The position numbers were made by a program, and so were the translations under genes. From assembly GCF_030269445.1 (NCBI RefSeq), contig NZ_BSTJ01000004.1, positions 1 to 64,000 on the forward strand: 64,000 bases of DNA. The letters run 5' to 3'. Each line of letters opens with the position of its first letter. Positions within the stretch are counted from its first letter, which is position 1. Positions 27,201-35,338 of this stretch are shown piece by piece. A model generated the notes under the pieces. It searched no databases. It was not told the origin of the DNA and saw only the letters and a program-made list of their open reading frames with translations. Source of the stretch: Actinoallomurus iriomotensis (GTDB lineage Bacteria; Actinomycetota; Actinomycetes; Streptosporangiales; Streptosporangiaceae).

Positions 27201-27603
27201 CGCGGCCTCCACCCTCCGCTGGGACCGGCCGGGAACCCTCGCCGCGCTGCTGGACCGGCCGATCGGCTCGGCCTTCGCGATCGCCGAGGTCGCCGGGGTG
27301 CTGACGCGGAGAGCGGGCGGCACCGAGGCGTTCGCGGACGGGCCCGCCCGGTACGCCCGCGCGGCCGGGACGGTTCCTTCCTCCGCGGACACGCCGGATC
27401 CGGCCGACGTGCTCCCCCACGCGACCGCCGCGGCCGGACGCGACGACCTCGTCGCCGGGGCCGCCGCCGTGGCGCTCGTCCAGGCCTGCGGGCCCCGCGC
27501 CGGATGGTCGGCTCCCTGGCGCGGGCTGCTGCGCCGGCTTCGCACCCACCCCCACCCGGACGTCTCCTACCTGGCCCGCCGCGTCCGTACGGCCACCGAA
27601 TAA
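24220..27603 (+). CDS. Large HEAT-repeat-like helical protein
   Basis: A 1127-aa soluble protein, almost all alpha-helical, rich in Ala, Leu and Arg, with repeated ~35-40-residue helical pairs (for example AAVGDADADVAATAIGAAVR, LRAREPLVRRAALTAAAW, VTGDDAHVAAYAATRAARF) typical of HEAT/armadillo scaffolds. No enzyme motif or membrane segment was found. Similar proteins beginning MHADELL occur in actinomycetes as HEAT-repeat proteins of unknown function. ATG at 24220 gives that conserved start; an in-frame ATG at 24169 overlaps the oxidase stop (ATGA) and is the alternative. It probably mediates protein contacts; no link to sugar use is seen. Confidence 0.75.
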   Translation: MHADELLAEIEPLTYRARCARLAGLRTRLDPAERARLLGELGERGAYERSLGLFIAAAARDEAALDHIAAAVGDADADVAATAIGAAVRLGATDATALAAFLRDAPAESRALLYRTVRRHRRADLAESLLGPVRDRWGDREAAALLPACGAEAVDRLLPELSYAVPNWSTLGYLHPRSMLDQAERELAQLPRQLRRGWWTSRGPGLAEAVRHFPLRVIGLLEGYWEPTGPSSALVPKLGVLIAAAPERMCDLLLRPDARPSLGRLLRARSVRERLVRLLPEPRLAELLRAVREDDAALVLLLRAFPPARREPVFDAAMAGIDLSARELAPAVLDVLPLARRGREAHRMLGLRKVADDPWRILEVTAFLPYEQAADTLREVTRRADAEERGRGYELLIACAGRGRDPEIFSDALGSLARLRNEQDPVRQRALRALTAVPPGLLRAGHTAALGRFVEDALNARDLSHQTVHALSRLVASAFRQGASRGDRDLTAFALDALGTLADRGSGVLIGRLDDCLRRGDEHALVRGLVPWLERDSARDEFRLTFALATALGRRGDDVPELQAALESALHAKRDSVITRAIEHWLRPSRTRAERVEHVIGVDRSSVVLPTVFRVLATERTDLLGSVLSGDIPGGRFWRRSITFVPYVARPWPRRWTAAQRAAYLRLLHRAATDRSVPERERARAVRLIGDVPSTSADELRRYLRAREPLVRRAALTAAAWTASPRSVLGDLLAHVTGDDAHVAAYAATRAARFTPPSALPAALAPVLAEGKITARKEAVRLIAHHRVPDAGGILAQAWDREGQHRDVRTAIVSAARQLLDLPVGERILTEAVAGSRDLARQVLGAAPLTVEPRHRARYAGLVVNAARSADPAVRGEALGWLPSWASWSPEATGTLAARFQDLTETATWRIALDGLVTCAMSGDAGTELRNAVAALATADEPADAEPERDLPVAQRLDAAVTALARAARADRDHADPVLAAVDDVLPEPLGALLAASTLRWDRPGTLAALLDRPIGSAFAIAEVAGVLTRRAGGTEAFADGPARYARAAGTVPSSADTPDPADVLPHATAAAGRDDLVAGAAAVALVQACGPRAGWSAPWRGLLRRLRTHPHPDVSYLARRVRTATE

Positions 27604-27655
27604 CGGCCCGCGGTCACGGACCGGGTTCGTACTCAGGGCCGCCCCCCGCATCGGG

Positions 27656-27694
27656 GCGGGCCGGGACGAGAGAAGCGATCTCGTCCCGGCCCGC
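27656..27694. terminator. Bidirectional hairpin between convergent genes
   Basis: A perfect 16-bp inverted repeat GCGGGCCGGGACGAGA with a 7-nt loop, between the HEAT-like gene (stop 27603) and the DUF6745 gene (stop 27707). Confidence 0.8.
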
Positions 27695-27706
27695 CGGTCG
27701 GTCAGG

Positions 27707-28570
27707 TCAGGTCAGGAGCGGATGCCAGCCGTCGCGGTAGCGGACGCCGCCGCGACGGAGGCGGACCTCGTCGTGCCAGGTTCCGGGAACCGGTTCGGTC
27801 TGCACCAGTTCGGGGCGTTCCACGACGACGCACACGTCCTCGCCCGGCCACCACCAGCCGCAGGAACGCGCCAGCGCCGCCCAGTCGCCGAGGTGGTCGA
27901 GTGCGTCCGGCCCGTACCTGGCCAGTCCGAGCCGGTGCAGGGTGTCGTAGTACGCGACCCACGCCGCGTCCTGTTGCCCGTACCAGCACACCGGGACGGG
28001 GCGTCCGCCGGCCAGCGTGCGAAGAACGGGTTCGCGGAACCCCGTGGCGAGGCTCCGGTGGAGTGCGGTGCGGATGCCCTGGTGCAGCACCACGCCCAGA
28101 GGCACACCGGTGTCGAGCGCCGTCAGCGGCGGCAGTTCGGGCCAGGGCTTGTCCTTGTCCTTCCGCGCCGCGGACAGCTCAGGGTCCAGATGGGCGACAC
28201 CGGCACTGAGCGTGCCGCGCAGCTGGGACGCGACCATGGCCAGATCGCTGGCCAGTGGTGGTGTCCCCCGCGGACGAAGATCCCGGATCCACGCGTACAG
28301 CTGGTCGAGCGTCGGCGAACCCGCGATGAGCGGGATCGCCTGATGCGGAGACTCGACCCATGTGAACCGGGGTTTCGGCCGCGCCATCCTCGCGTAGACG
28401 GCGGTCAGTGCCGCTTCGGCGGTCCGCCGGTCGGCCGGCCGGGTGGACAGGCCGTGGTCGAGCCACTCCTGCCGGATCTTGAGAGCTTCCCGCCATCGGT
28501 CGTGAGCGTTCTTGCCACGGACGCGGATGACGGTCTCGGCGGCGTCTTCGCGCCGCGCGGGCGCGATCAA
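27707..28570 (-). CDS. DUF6745-type protein of unknown function
   Basis: A ~287-aa soluble protein. The sequence RWREALKIRQEWLDHGLSTR ... TAEAALTAVYARMARPKPRF followed by a Trp-rich C-terminus (SCGWWWPGEDVCVVVERPEL) resembles the DUF6745 family common in actinomycetes; that name is from memory. The start is uncertain: TTG at 28570 is the best in-frame start before the conserved region, since the upstream open frame is a shadow of the neighbouring gene. There is a weak AAAGGGCGG about 15 bp upstream. No role is known. Confidence 0.55.
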   Translation of the reverse strand: MIAPARREDAAETVIRVRGKNAHDRWREALKIRQEWLDHGLSTRPADRRTAEAALTAVYARMARPKPRFTWVESPHQAIPLIAGSPTLDQLYAWIRDLRPRGTPPLASDLAMVASQLRGTLSAGVAHLDPELSAARKDKDKPWPELPPLTALDTGVPLGVVLHQGIRTALHRSLATGFREPVLRTLAGGRPVPVCWYGQQDAAWVAYYDTLHRLGLARYGPDALDHLGDWAALARSCGWWWPGEDVCVVVERPELVQTEPVPGTWHDEVRLRRGGVRYRDGWHPLLT

Positions 28571-28662
28571 CGCGCGAGGGCGTCGCCGCCCTTTCGGTTG
28601 GAGATCATGCTCTGATGATGGCCTGTCTCCCCGGCCCGCGCAAGCGGCGCCCCTGCCCGGCG

Positions 28663-31194
28663 TCAGAGCTCGACGTGGCGGTGTCCGGCCGGCACCCGCA
28701 CGGAGTGGGCCCGGCCGTTCCCGGGGATCACCTTCACGTCCGTGGGCGCGGCGGCGGTGATGTCGAAGGAGGCGCCCTTCTCGGTCAGTACGAAGTCGCG
28801 CACGGCGACCCGTCCGCCCTCGCTGCGGAAGATCGGCCGCCCGTCCCTGGTCACGGTCGTCGATCGAGGGCCCGCGGTGACCGCGTACCGGTGACCGCGC
28901 AGCACCAGGTTCGACACCGAGTTCGTGCCCGGGAGCGTCAGGCTGCCGAACATCAGCGCCTCCGGGTCGTCCCACGGGTCGTCCGACAGCAGTTCGTGAA
29001 TGGTCTGGATGGCCATCGCGTTGCTCCACGAGTAGGTGCGCCACGCCGTGTCGACGGCCGAGTCCATGATCGACTGATCGGGCTCCGGGTCGAACGACTC
29101 CGGGAACCATCCGTCGCGGTCGTAGGCGTCCAGGTACATGCGGGTGCTCCGCGCCGCGAACTCACCGGCCTCCCGGTCGAAGCCGTACCGCTTGAGTCCC
29201 TCGTACACGGTGAAGTTCATCGGCGGCCACGCCGCGCCCTTCCACTGCTCCGGCGCCGTGCCGTCGTTGTACTTGGTGAAGAACTTGAAGTGCTTCGACC
29301 GCGGATGCACCGGGCCTCCCGAGCAGTACGTCGGGTCGTCGCGTGCGACGCTGGGGATGACGTAGTCACCCCAGAACTCCTCCGGGTCGAGCAGGTGATC
29401 CGCGACGAGCACGCGGGCACGCTCCGGCGTGGCGATCCCGGCGAACAGCGGATAGAAGACCGTCGGTGTCACGACCTCGTTCCAGCCGCCGTCCAGGTAA
29501 CGGCTGAGGTACAGCCCGCGCTCCTCGTTCCAGAGCCGGTCGTTGACGCCTGCCTTGATCCGCTCGTACACCGCCTCGAACCGGGCCGCGTCGGCCGCCT
29601 TGCCCTGCAGGCGCGCCATCTTCGCCAGGAGCTCGGCCATCAGCGCGTAGTAGGCGTTGAGCGCCACGTCGGTCAGGTTGGTGTTCGGACGCGGGTCGCC
29701 GCTTCCGCCCTTCTTCGGGACCTTCTGGTAGTCGGCGTAGACGGGGCTGTCGTCCAGCCCCAGATGGTTGCCGCGCCCGCCGATCCGATCACCGAAGTAC
29801 GGCGTTTCGAGCAGGCCGTCGCCGTCGGCGTCCCACTCCGGCAGCAGATCGAAGAACGCGACCAGCTGGGGATAGACGGCGACGACGAGGTCCCGGTCCC
29901 CGAGCCTGGTGTACAGGCGCCACACCGCGTACGCGTGCATGGGTCCGGAGTTCTGCTGGTCGTAGCGCGGTCCGTTGATCTTCACTTGGTTGGGCGGTGG
30001 CGGCGCGGCGAAGACGTCGCGCTCGTGCTGCATGGCCAGCTCGACGCTCACCGACGTGGCCTCGATCGCGTCGAAGGCGGAGTCCCAGCCGGTGAACAGG
30101 CCGCCGGCGCCACCCCAGCCCCACATCACGAAGTTCCGCAGGGTCGTCTTGTCGTAGTTGGTGTTGAGCGACAGCGCGTCCCGTACGGCGTCGGCGACGC
30201 GGCCCACCGGCCCGGTTCCGGTGAGATATCCACGGGCGACACGCGCCTGGGCGGCGTCGAGCCGGGCCGTCGTCTCGTCCCGCGGGGCGGGTTTCAGGGT
30301 GACGGGCGCGTCGTCGCAGGTCGCGGTGAAGGTGATCGTCTGTCCCTTGGCCAGGTCGTAGCGCAGCGCCGCGACGGCGGTGCCGGCCGCGCCGGACCCG
30401 CCGGTCTCACCGGCGACCATGTCGGCGACCGAGGCGTAGAGCGTCGTACGCTCGGCCGGCTCGCCCGGCGCGAGCGCGAAGTAGCCGGTCCTCGACGCGT
30501 TCGCGACGCCGGGTTCGCTGCCGAGCACGCATCCGTTCGCCACCGCGAACTTCGGGGTCTCGGTCCACGGCGCCGCGACCTCGAGCACGATCGACAGGTC
30601 CGCGTCGAGCGCGGTCACCGCCGCGACGACGCCGCGGCCGCCGTCGGTCCGCGCGTAGCGGACGCGGATGGTGCGCTTCTGCGCCTGGACCGTCGCGTAC
30701 TTCTGCTCCAGCTGCGGGAGCGACGCCTGCGCGTCGGTGAGCTCCTGCGCGGTGAACCAGTCGGGATGGGCGATCACCTCACGCAGCGCGTCGAGGTGCG
30801 CCGGCATGATCTTGCGGTCGTCCGAGCTGACCGTGACCTGCTTGTAGACGCCGTCGGGGGCGGAGGGACCGAAGCGCCACAGGTTGTTGGTCATCTTCTC
30901 CCGGATCAGGCCTCCCGTGGCCGTCAGCAGGCCCACCCGGACCGCGAACCGGGCCTCGTCGCGGGTGACGAACAGCGCGCCGGTCCAGTCCTGGTCCTTC
31001 ACCCCCGGCATGGCGAACGGACGGGCGAGCGTCGGGTACGGGATCTCGCCGGGCCCGGCCGTACGGCCCGCGGCGGCCGGTGACTCATCGGCCGCCGAGG
31101 CCCGGGCCGCCGATCCGAGCGGCCCCGCGGTCAGTCCGCCCAGCCCTGCCAGTCCAGTGCCGGCCAGGAACTGCCGGCGTGCCATGCCTGTCAT
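28663..31194 (-). CDS. Secreted (alpha/alpha)6-barrel glycosidase, GH63/MGH1-like
   Basis: A 843-aa exported protein (Tat signal ARRQFLAGTGLAGLGG; AAAGGG 7 bp before the ATG). After an N-terminal beta region comes a helical glycosidase domain with MWGWGGAGGLFTGWDSAFD, EWDADGDGLLETPYFGD, NAYYALMAELLAKMA, WPPMNFTVYEGLKRYG and WFPESFDPEPDQS, which match the mannosylglycerate-hydrolase-like/GH63 clan pattern of aromatic and acidic residues. It is likely to hydrolyse an alpha-glycosidic link on an oligosaccharide. It follows the cupin gene by 52 bp on the same strand, so it may be last gene of block B's leftward operon. It lacks the LacI-type operator seen before the other secreted hydrolases. Confidence 0.7.
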   Translation of the reverse strand: MTGMARRQFLAGTGLAGLGGLTAGPLGSAARASAADESPAAAGRTAGPGEIPYPTLARPFAMPGVKDQDWTGALFVTRDEARFAVRVGLLTATGGLIREKMTNNLWRFGPSAPDGVYKQVTVSSDDRKIMPAHLDALREVIAHPDWFTAQELTDAQASLPQLEQKYATVQAQKRTIRVRYARTDGGRGVVAAVTALDADLSIVLEVAAPWTETPKFAVANGCVLGSEPGVANASRTGYFALAPGEPAERTTLYASVADMVAGETGGSGAAGTAVAALRYDLAKGQTITFTATCDDAPVTLKPAPRDETTARLDAAQARVARGYLTGTGPVGRVADAVRDALSLNTNYDKTTLRNFVMWGWGGAGGLFTGWDSAFDAIEATSVSVELAMQHERDVFAAPPPPNQVKINGPRYDQQNSGPMHAYAVWRLYTRLGDRDLVVAVYPQLVAFFDLLPEWDADGDGLLETPYFGDRIGGRGNHLGLDDSPVYADYQKVPKKGGSGDPRPNTNLTDVALNAYYALMAELLAKMARLQGKAADAARFEAVYERIKAGVNDRLWNEERGLYLSRYLDGGWNEVVTPTVFYPLFAGIATPERARVLVADHLLDPEEFWGDYVIPSVARDDPTYCSGGPVHPRSKHFKFFTKYNDGTAPEQWKGAAWPPMNFTVYEGLKRYGFDREAGEFAARSTRMYLDAYDRDGWFPESFDPEPDQSIMDSAVDTAWRTYSWSNAMAIQTIHELLSDDPWDDPEALMFGSLTLPGTNSVSNLVLRGHRYAVTAGPRSTTVTRDGRPIFRSEGGRVAVRDFVLTEKGASFDITAAAPTDVKVIPGNGRAHSVRVPAGHRHVEL

Positions 31195-31246
31195 CGCGGA
31201 CCCTTTCGCATCGCTCTGTCAACGCTCGTGATCGGCCGTCGGCCGG

Positions 31247-31666
31247 TCAGGTGGTGCGGGGAAGGCCGGCCGGGGGCTCCGGGCGGCAGGGAACGCCGTG
31301 GCCGGTGGCCTGGGCGGGGTCGCGGTGCAGGTGACCGGGGCGTCCGCCGGGGCGCAGCGGGCCCTCGAAGAAGAACCCGGTCAGCTCCCCGTAGATCTCG
31401 ACGATGTCGTGCTCCTCACCGGCCGGGGTGCACAGCAGGTCGCCCGGTCCGACGAGGTGGGTGTGCGGGCCGCTGGTGACGGTGGCCCGGCCGGTGATGA
31501 TGAGCCAGTACTCGTCGCAGTCGTGGTGGTGGCGGTCGAACCGCCCACCGGCGGCCGGCACCCGGAAGGGGCCGGCCGCCGTGAGGGTGGACCACGCGGG
31601 GCGGTCCCGGCTCCAGGTGCCGCCGTGCGCCGTCCTGATCAGGGTCACCGGCCGGCCTGCGACCAT
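31247..31666 (-). CDS. Cupin-domain protein 1
   Basis: A 139-aa single-domain cupin with metal motif one in FDRHHHDCDEYWLIITGRATV and motif two in GDLLCTPAGEEHDI. The metal ligands (His, His, Glu, His) are present, so a metal-dependent isomerase, lyase or dioxygenase is possible. Its start overlaps the end of the second cupin gene by 22 bp, showing translational coupling. It may act on an intermediate of the block B pathway, perhaps as a sugar-acid isomerase; the specific reaction is unknown. Confidence 0.75.
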   Translation of the reverse strand: MVAGRPVTLIRTAHGGTWSRDRPAWSTLTAAGPFRVPAAGGRFDRHHHDCDEYWLIITGRATVTSGPHTHLVGPGDLLCTPAGEEHDIVEIYGELTGFFFEGPLRPGGRPGHLHRDPAQATGHGVPCRPEPPAGLPRTT

Positions 31667-32058
31667 TCCGGGACGGCACCGGCCTCGTGCAGGCAGAAGT
31701 CCGGGGCGCTCTCCAGCGCCTTCTCCTCGCCGCCGGGCGTGTAGGTGACGATCAGGCGCAGCGGCCGCCAGGTGTCGTTCTGGGTGGAGTGGTAGGCGCC
31801 CTTGGGGATGTGGACGGTGTCGCCCTCCCGGATGGTGAACGGCTCACCGTCGTCCACCATCTGGGTGGCCTCGCCGGAGATGACGTAGATGATCTCCTCG
31901 GCGCCGGGGTGGTTGTGCCGGGCGTGGCCGCGGCCCGGATTGATGATCACCTCACCGAGGGTGCTGCCCGCCCCGGGCACGCGGGACGGGGTGACGAACC
32001 ACTTGATCGATCCCCAGTCGAAGGACATGGTGGCGACGTCGCCGGGAGTGACGTGCAT
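31645..32058 (-). CDS. Cupin-domain protein 2
   Basis: A 137-aa cupin with motif one GHARHNHPGAEEIIYVISG and motif two GDTVHIPKGAYHST, with all expected metal ligands. It lies 10 bp downstream of the TIM-barrel gene and overlaps the next cupin gene. It differs clearly from cupin 1 in sequence, so the two are not a recent duplication. They could form a heteromeric enzyme or act in sequence; function unknown. Confidence 0.75.
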   Translation of the reverse strand: MHVTPGDVATMSFDWGSIKWFVTPSRVPGAGSTLGEVIINPGRGHARHNHPGAEEIIYVISGEATQMVDDGEPFTIREGDTVHIPKGAYHSTQNDTWRPLRLIVTYTPGGEEKALESAPDFCLHEAGAVPEWSQAGR

Positions 32059-32068
32059 GGCGGTCCTC

Positions 32069-32890
32069 TCAGATCTGCAGTGACTTGAAGGCGGACACCT
32101 GGGCGGTGATGGCCTGTTCGGTCGGCAGCCGTTCGACCGATGAGGCTCCGAAGAAGCCGGCCACGCCCGTGGTGTGCTCCAGGACGTACGCGGCGTCGGC
32201 GGGCTCGGCGATGGGACCGCCGTGGCACAGCACGATGACGTCCGGGCGGACGGCCACCGCCGCGTCGCGCATCGCCTGGACGCGTTCGACCGCCTCGTCC
32301 AGCCCGATCGCGGTGTTCGCGCCGATGCTGCCCTTGGTGGTCAGGCCCATGTGCGGCACCAGCACGTCGGCGCCGGCCGCGGCCATCGCCTCGGCCTGGG
32401 CGGTGTCGAAGACGTACGGCGCGGTCAGCAGGTCCCGCTCGGCGGCGAGCCGGATCATGTCGACCTCCAGCTCGAAGCCCATTCCCGTCTCTTCCAGGTT
32501 CTGCCGGAACACCCCGTCGATCAGGCCGACCGTGGGGAAGTTCTGCACGCCGCTGAAGCCCGTCTCGGCGAGCCGGTCCAGGAACCGGGGCATCAGCCGG
32601 AAGGGGTCGGTGCCGCACACTCCGGCCAGGACGGGGGTGTCGCGCACCACCGGCAGCACCTCGCCCGCCATGTCCAGGACGATCTGGTTCGCGTCGCCGT
32701 ACGGCATCAGCCCGGCGAGCGAGCCCCGGCCGGCCATCCGGTAGCGGCCGGAGTTGTAGATGATGATCAGGTCGGCGCCGCCGGCCTCGGCGCACTTGGC
32801 CGACAGCCCGGTGCCGGCCCCGGCGCCGATGATCGGGGTGCCTGCCGCGACCGTGCCGCGGAGGCGGTCCAGTGCGGTGCTGCGGTTCAC
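32069..32890 (-). CDS. TIM-barrel protein of the phosphoenolpyruvate hydrolase-like / Tm-1 C-domain family
   Basis: A 273-aa protein starting at GTG 32890, which overlaps the Tm-1-like stop by 4 bp (GTGA). Sequence shows a barrel related to PEP-mutase-like enzymes: [72 protein letters not shown] and [11 protein letters not shown]. In the plant Tm-1 protein the equivalent of this domain is fused behind the equivalent of the upstream gene; in bacteria the two are usually adjacent genes. The reaction is not established. Conservation of glycine- and Asp/His-rich loops suggests an enzyme handling a phosphorylated or keto-acid substrate. Confidence 0.8.
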   Translation of the reverse strand: MNRSTALDRLRGTVAAGTPIIGAGAGTGLSAKCAEAGGADLIIIYNSGRYRMAGRGSLAGLMPYGDANQIVLDMAGEVLPVVRDTPVLAGVCGTDPFRLMPRFLDRLAETGFSGVQNFPTVGLIDGVFRQNLEETGMGFELEVDMIRLAAERDLLTAPYVFDTAQAEAMAAAGADVLVPHMGLTTKGSIGANTAIGLDEAVERVQAMRDAAVAVRPDVIVLCHGGPIAEPADAAYVLEHTTGVAGFFGASSVERLPTEQAITAQVSAFKSLQI

Positions 32891-34113
32891 GTGGTCCCTC
32901 CCGCATCTTTGATCATTAGGTCCAGCCGTTCGGCCATGGCCCGGCCGAACTCCGGGTCGTTGATGTGCAGGTCGAGGTCGACCAGTTCCACGGACGACCC
33001 GGCCACGCCCTTGGCCAGCTCGGCGAAGCACTCCCCGTCGGCCTCGGGCCGGTGGAAGGCGGCGCCCTCGGCGTCCAGCGCGGACACTCCACGGCGCGGC
33101 AGGTAGAGCGCGACCGGGCCGCGCGCCGCCCGGAGCCGGCCGGCGATCCGCCGGCCCAGCTCGGCCATCTCCTCGGCGGTGGTGCGCATGAGCGTCACCG
33201 TCGGGTTGTGGACGTACAGGTCGCGGTCCGCGAAGCGGTCCGGGACGGTGTCGCGGGGGCCGAAGTTGACCATGTCGAGGGCACCCGGCGCGGCCACCTG
33301 CGGCACGCCGTGCGCGCCGGCGGCGGTCAGCCGGTCCGGCCCCGCCGACAGCACGCCGCCGACCAGGTCGTCGGCGAGTTCGGTGGTGGTCAGGTCGAGC
33401 ACCCCGGCCAGCATCCCGCTCTCGGCCAGCCCCTCCAGCGCCCGGCCGCCCGCACCGGTGGCGTGGAAGACCAGCACCTCGTAGCCGAGTTCCTCCAGCC
33501 GGGCCCGCGCCGCCTCGACGGCGGGCGTGGTGACGCCGAACATCGACGCGGCGACCAGCGGGCGCTCGTCGGCGCCGGCCGGGATGGACGCGGTGGCCAT
33601 CCCGGCGACCGCCGCGGCCGCGTTGCCGAGGATCCGCCGCGACACCCGGTTGACACCGGCGATGTCCACGACGCTGTAGGTCAGCGTGACGTCCTTGGCC
33701 CCGACATAGGGGGAGACCTCGCCCGAGGCCATGGTCGACACCAGCAGCTTCGGCACGCCGATGGGCAGCTCCCGCATCGCGCGGGCGGCGATGGCCGAGC
33801 CGCCGCTGCCGCCGACGGCCAGCACGCCGTCGACCCGGCCCCCGGCGTACAGGCCGGCGAGCACGGCGGCGGCGCCCTCGGACATGGTCGCGACGGCGGC
33901 TCCCCGGTCACCGGCGGCGCGCAGCTCCGCCAGGTCGCTGTCGGCGGCCCGGGCCACCGCGACGTTGCTCACGTCCGGGACGATGCCGTCCGGGTCGCCG
34001 GTGCCGGCGTCCACGACGAACGGCGTGCAGCCGTGCTCCCGCAACCGGTCGCGCAACCAGGCGTACTCCCGGCCCTTGGTGTCCAGGGTGCCGATGAGAA
34101 CGATCGTCGTCAC
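32887..34113 (-). CDS. Tm-1-like ATP-binding protein (UPF0261)
   Basis: A 408-aa protein with GTG start at 34113. UPF0261/Tm-1-like landmarks are [76 protein letters not shown] and [20 protein letters not shown]. Crystal structures of plant Tm-1, known from the literature, show an ATP-binding N-domain; the bacterial function is unknown. It is coupled to the TIM-barrel gene and lies inside the ABC transporter/rhamnosidase operon, which strongly suggests a metabolic role in the block B pathway. Confidence 0.85.
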   Translation of the reverse strand: MTTIVLIGTLDTKGREYAWLRDRLREHGCTPFVVDAGTGDPDGIVPDVSNVAVARAADSDLAELRAAGDRGAAVATMSEGAAAVLAGLYAGGRVDGVLAVGGSGGSAIAARAMRELPIGVPKLLVSTMASGEVSPYVGAKDVTLTYSVVDIAGVNRVSRRILGNAAAAVAGMATASIPAGADERPLVAASMFGVTTPAVEAARARLEELGYEVLVFHATGAGGRALEGLAESGMLAGVLDLTTTELADDLVGGVLSAGPDRLTAAGAHGVPQVAAPGALDMVNFGPRDTVPDRFADRDLYVHNPTVTLMRTTAEEMAELGRRIAGRLRAARGPVALYLPRRGVSALDAEGAAFHRPEADGECFAELAKGVAGSSVELVDLDLHINDPEFGRAMAERLDLMIKDAGGTT

Positions 34114-34114
34114 C

Positions 34115-34519
34115 TCAGCCGTCCTTCCCGTTACCGGCCGCGACGGCCCGGTCCGCGAAGACGCCCTTGGCCACGTTCACCGCGTTGATGGCGCGCGGGA
34201 AACCGGTGTACTGGACGCAGTGGATGATCACCTCGACGATCTCCTCCGGGGTGAGGCCGACGTTGAGCCCCGCGTTGATGTGCCCTTTGAGCTGCGGCGC
34301 GCAGTCGCCCATGCCGACCAGCGCGGCGATCGAGGCGATCTGCCGCTGCCGCAGGTCCAGGCCGGGCCGGGAGTAGATCTCGCCGAAGTTGAAGTCGATG
34401 CCGTAGCGTCCGAGATCGGCGCCGGGGCCGCTGAGCGCGGCCAGCAGCCGGTCCGCCGCGCCCTCTCCGTACACCTCGTCGTAGCGGTGCCGACCCCGCT
34501 GCGAACCAGAACCGTCCAT
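34115..34519 (-). CDS. Carboxymuconolactone decarboxylase-like protein
   Basis: A 134-aa helical protein from ATG 34519. AsiaALVGMGDCAPQLKGH followed by INAGLNVGLTPEEIVEVIIH matches the CMD/AhpD-like family, with a single Cys and downstream His in the active-site region. Members include 4-carboxymuconolactone decarboxylase and uncharacterised small-acid decarboxylases or peroxidase-like proteins. The stop lies 1 bp before the Tm-1-like start codon. In this context it could decarboxylate or isomerise a pathway intermediate, but this is inference. Confidence 0.8.
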   Translation of the reverse strand: MDGSGSQRGRHRYDEVYGEGAADRLLAALSGPGADLGRYGIDFNFGEIYSRPGLDLRQRQIASIAALVGMGDCAPQLKGHINAGLNVGLTPEEIVEVIIHCVQYTGFPRAINAVNVAKGVFADRAVAAGNGKDG

Positions 34520-34548
34520 GTGGTGGTCGTTCCTTCCCGGGTGGGCTT

Positions 34549-35298
34549 TCAGATGGAGTGGCCGCCGTCCTGCGGCAGGATCACGCCGGTCAGGTACGCG
34601 GCCGACGGCAGGCACAGGAAGACGATCGTCTCGGCGAGGTCCTCGGGACGGCCGAGGGTACGCGTGGGGATCTGGGCGAGCAGCGCCTCCCGGACCTCGG
34701 GGGTGTCCCGGTCGCGGCCCGGAGTGTGCTGCGCGCCCGGCGCGACGCAGTTCACGGTGATCCCCTCCTCGGCCAGCTCGATCGCCAGCGCCTTGGTCAG
34801 CCCGACCACGCCTGCCTTGGCCGCCGCGTAGCCGGTGGCGTTCCGTACGAGTCTCCCTCCGCGCAGCGCGGCGATCGAGGCGATGCTGACGATCCGGCCG
34901 CCGTCCCGGCCCCGCATGGCCGGCAGCGCCGCACGGGTCATGTTGAACACGCTGGTCAGGTTGGTGTCGACCATCCGCCGCCAGTCCTGCGGCGTCATCT
35001 CGGCGAACGGCCGCACCATGCCGCCGCCGGCGTTGTTGACCAGGACGTCGATGCCGCCCCAGTCGTCCCGTACCTGGTCGGCCGCCCGCTGGACGTCGTC
35101 GAAGTCGGTGAGGTCGGCCTCCAGTTCGAGGGCCTCGCGTCCCACCTCCCGTACCGTCTTGCCGAACCGGGTCAGCCCCTCCTGCGCCAGGTCGACCCCG
35201 GCCACGTCGCAGCCCTCCCGGGCCAGCGCCCGGCTGATGACCTGGCCGAGCGCACCGCCCGCGCCGGTGACGACCGCCTTCTTGCCGGCCAGCCGCAT
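34549..35298 (-). CDS. Short-chain dehydrogenase/reductase (sugar oxidation candidate)
   Basis: A 249-aa classical SDR from ATG 35298 (GAAAGGGG upstream). It has the cofactor motif VTGAGGALG, the Asp after strand two (VAGVDLA, favouring NAD), NNAGGG, the catalytic Ser in IVSIASIAAL and the catalytic YAAAK. It lies between the permease and CMD-like genes. SDRs of this group oxidise aldoses to lactones or sugar acids to keto acids; here it could be the first oxidation of the imported sugar, in front of the ApnL-type lactonase across the divergent promoter. Substrate not readable from the sequence. Confidence 0.85.
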   Translation of the reverse strand: MRLAGKKAVVTGAGGALGQVISRALAREGCDVAGVDLAQEGLTRFGKTVREVGREALELEADLTDFDDVQRAADQVRDDWGGIDVLVNNAGGGMVRPFAEMTPQDWRRMVDTNLTSVFNMTRAALPAMRGRDGGRIVSIASIAALRGGRLVRNATGYAAAKAGVVGLTKALAIELAEEGITVNCVAPGAQHTPGRDRDTPEVREALLAQIPTRTLGRPEDLAETIVFLCLPSAAYLTGVILPQDGGHSI

Positions 35299-35338
35299 GG
35301 TGGATCCCCTTTCGTCGATGTGCGTCAGTGCGAGTGCG

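Noticed and set aside
27699-27714. GGTCAGGTCAGGTCAGG triplet repeat
   Set aside because: Only three 5-bp units, next to and running into the DUF6745 stop; no function can be argued.
31228-31246. CGGCCGTCGGCCG as a terminator before the GH63-like gene
   Set aside because: The stem is short and the genes on both sides run the same way with a normal ribosome-binding site, so co-transcription seems as likely.
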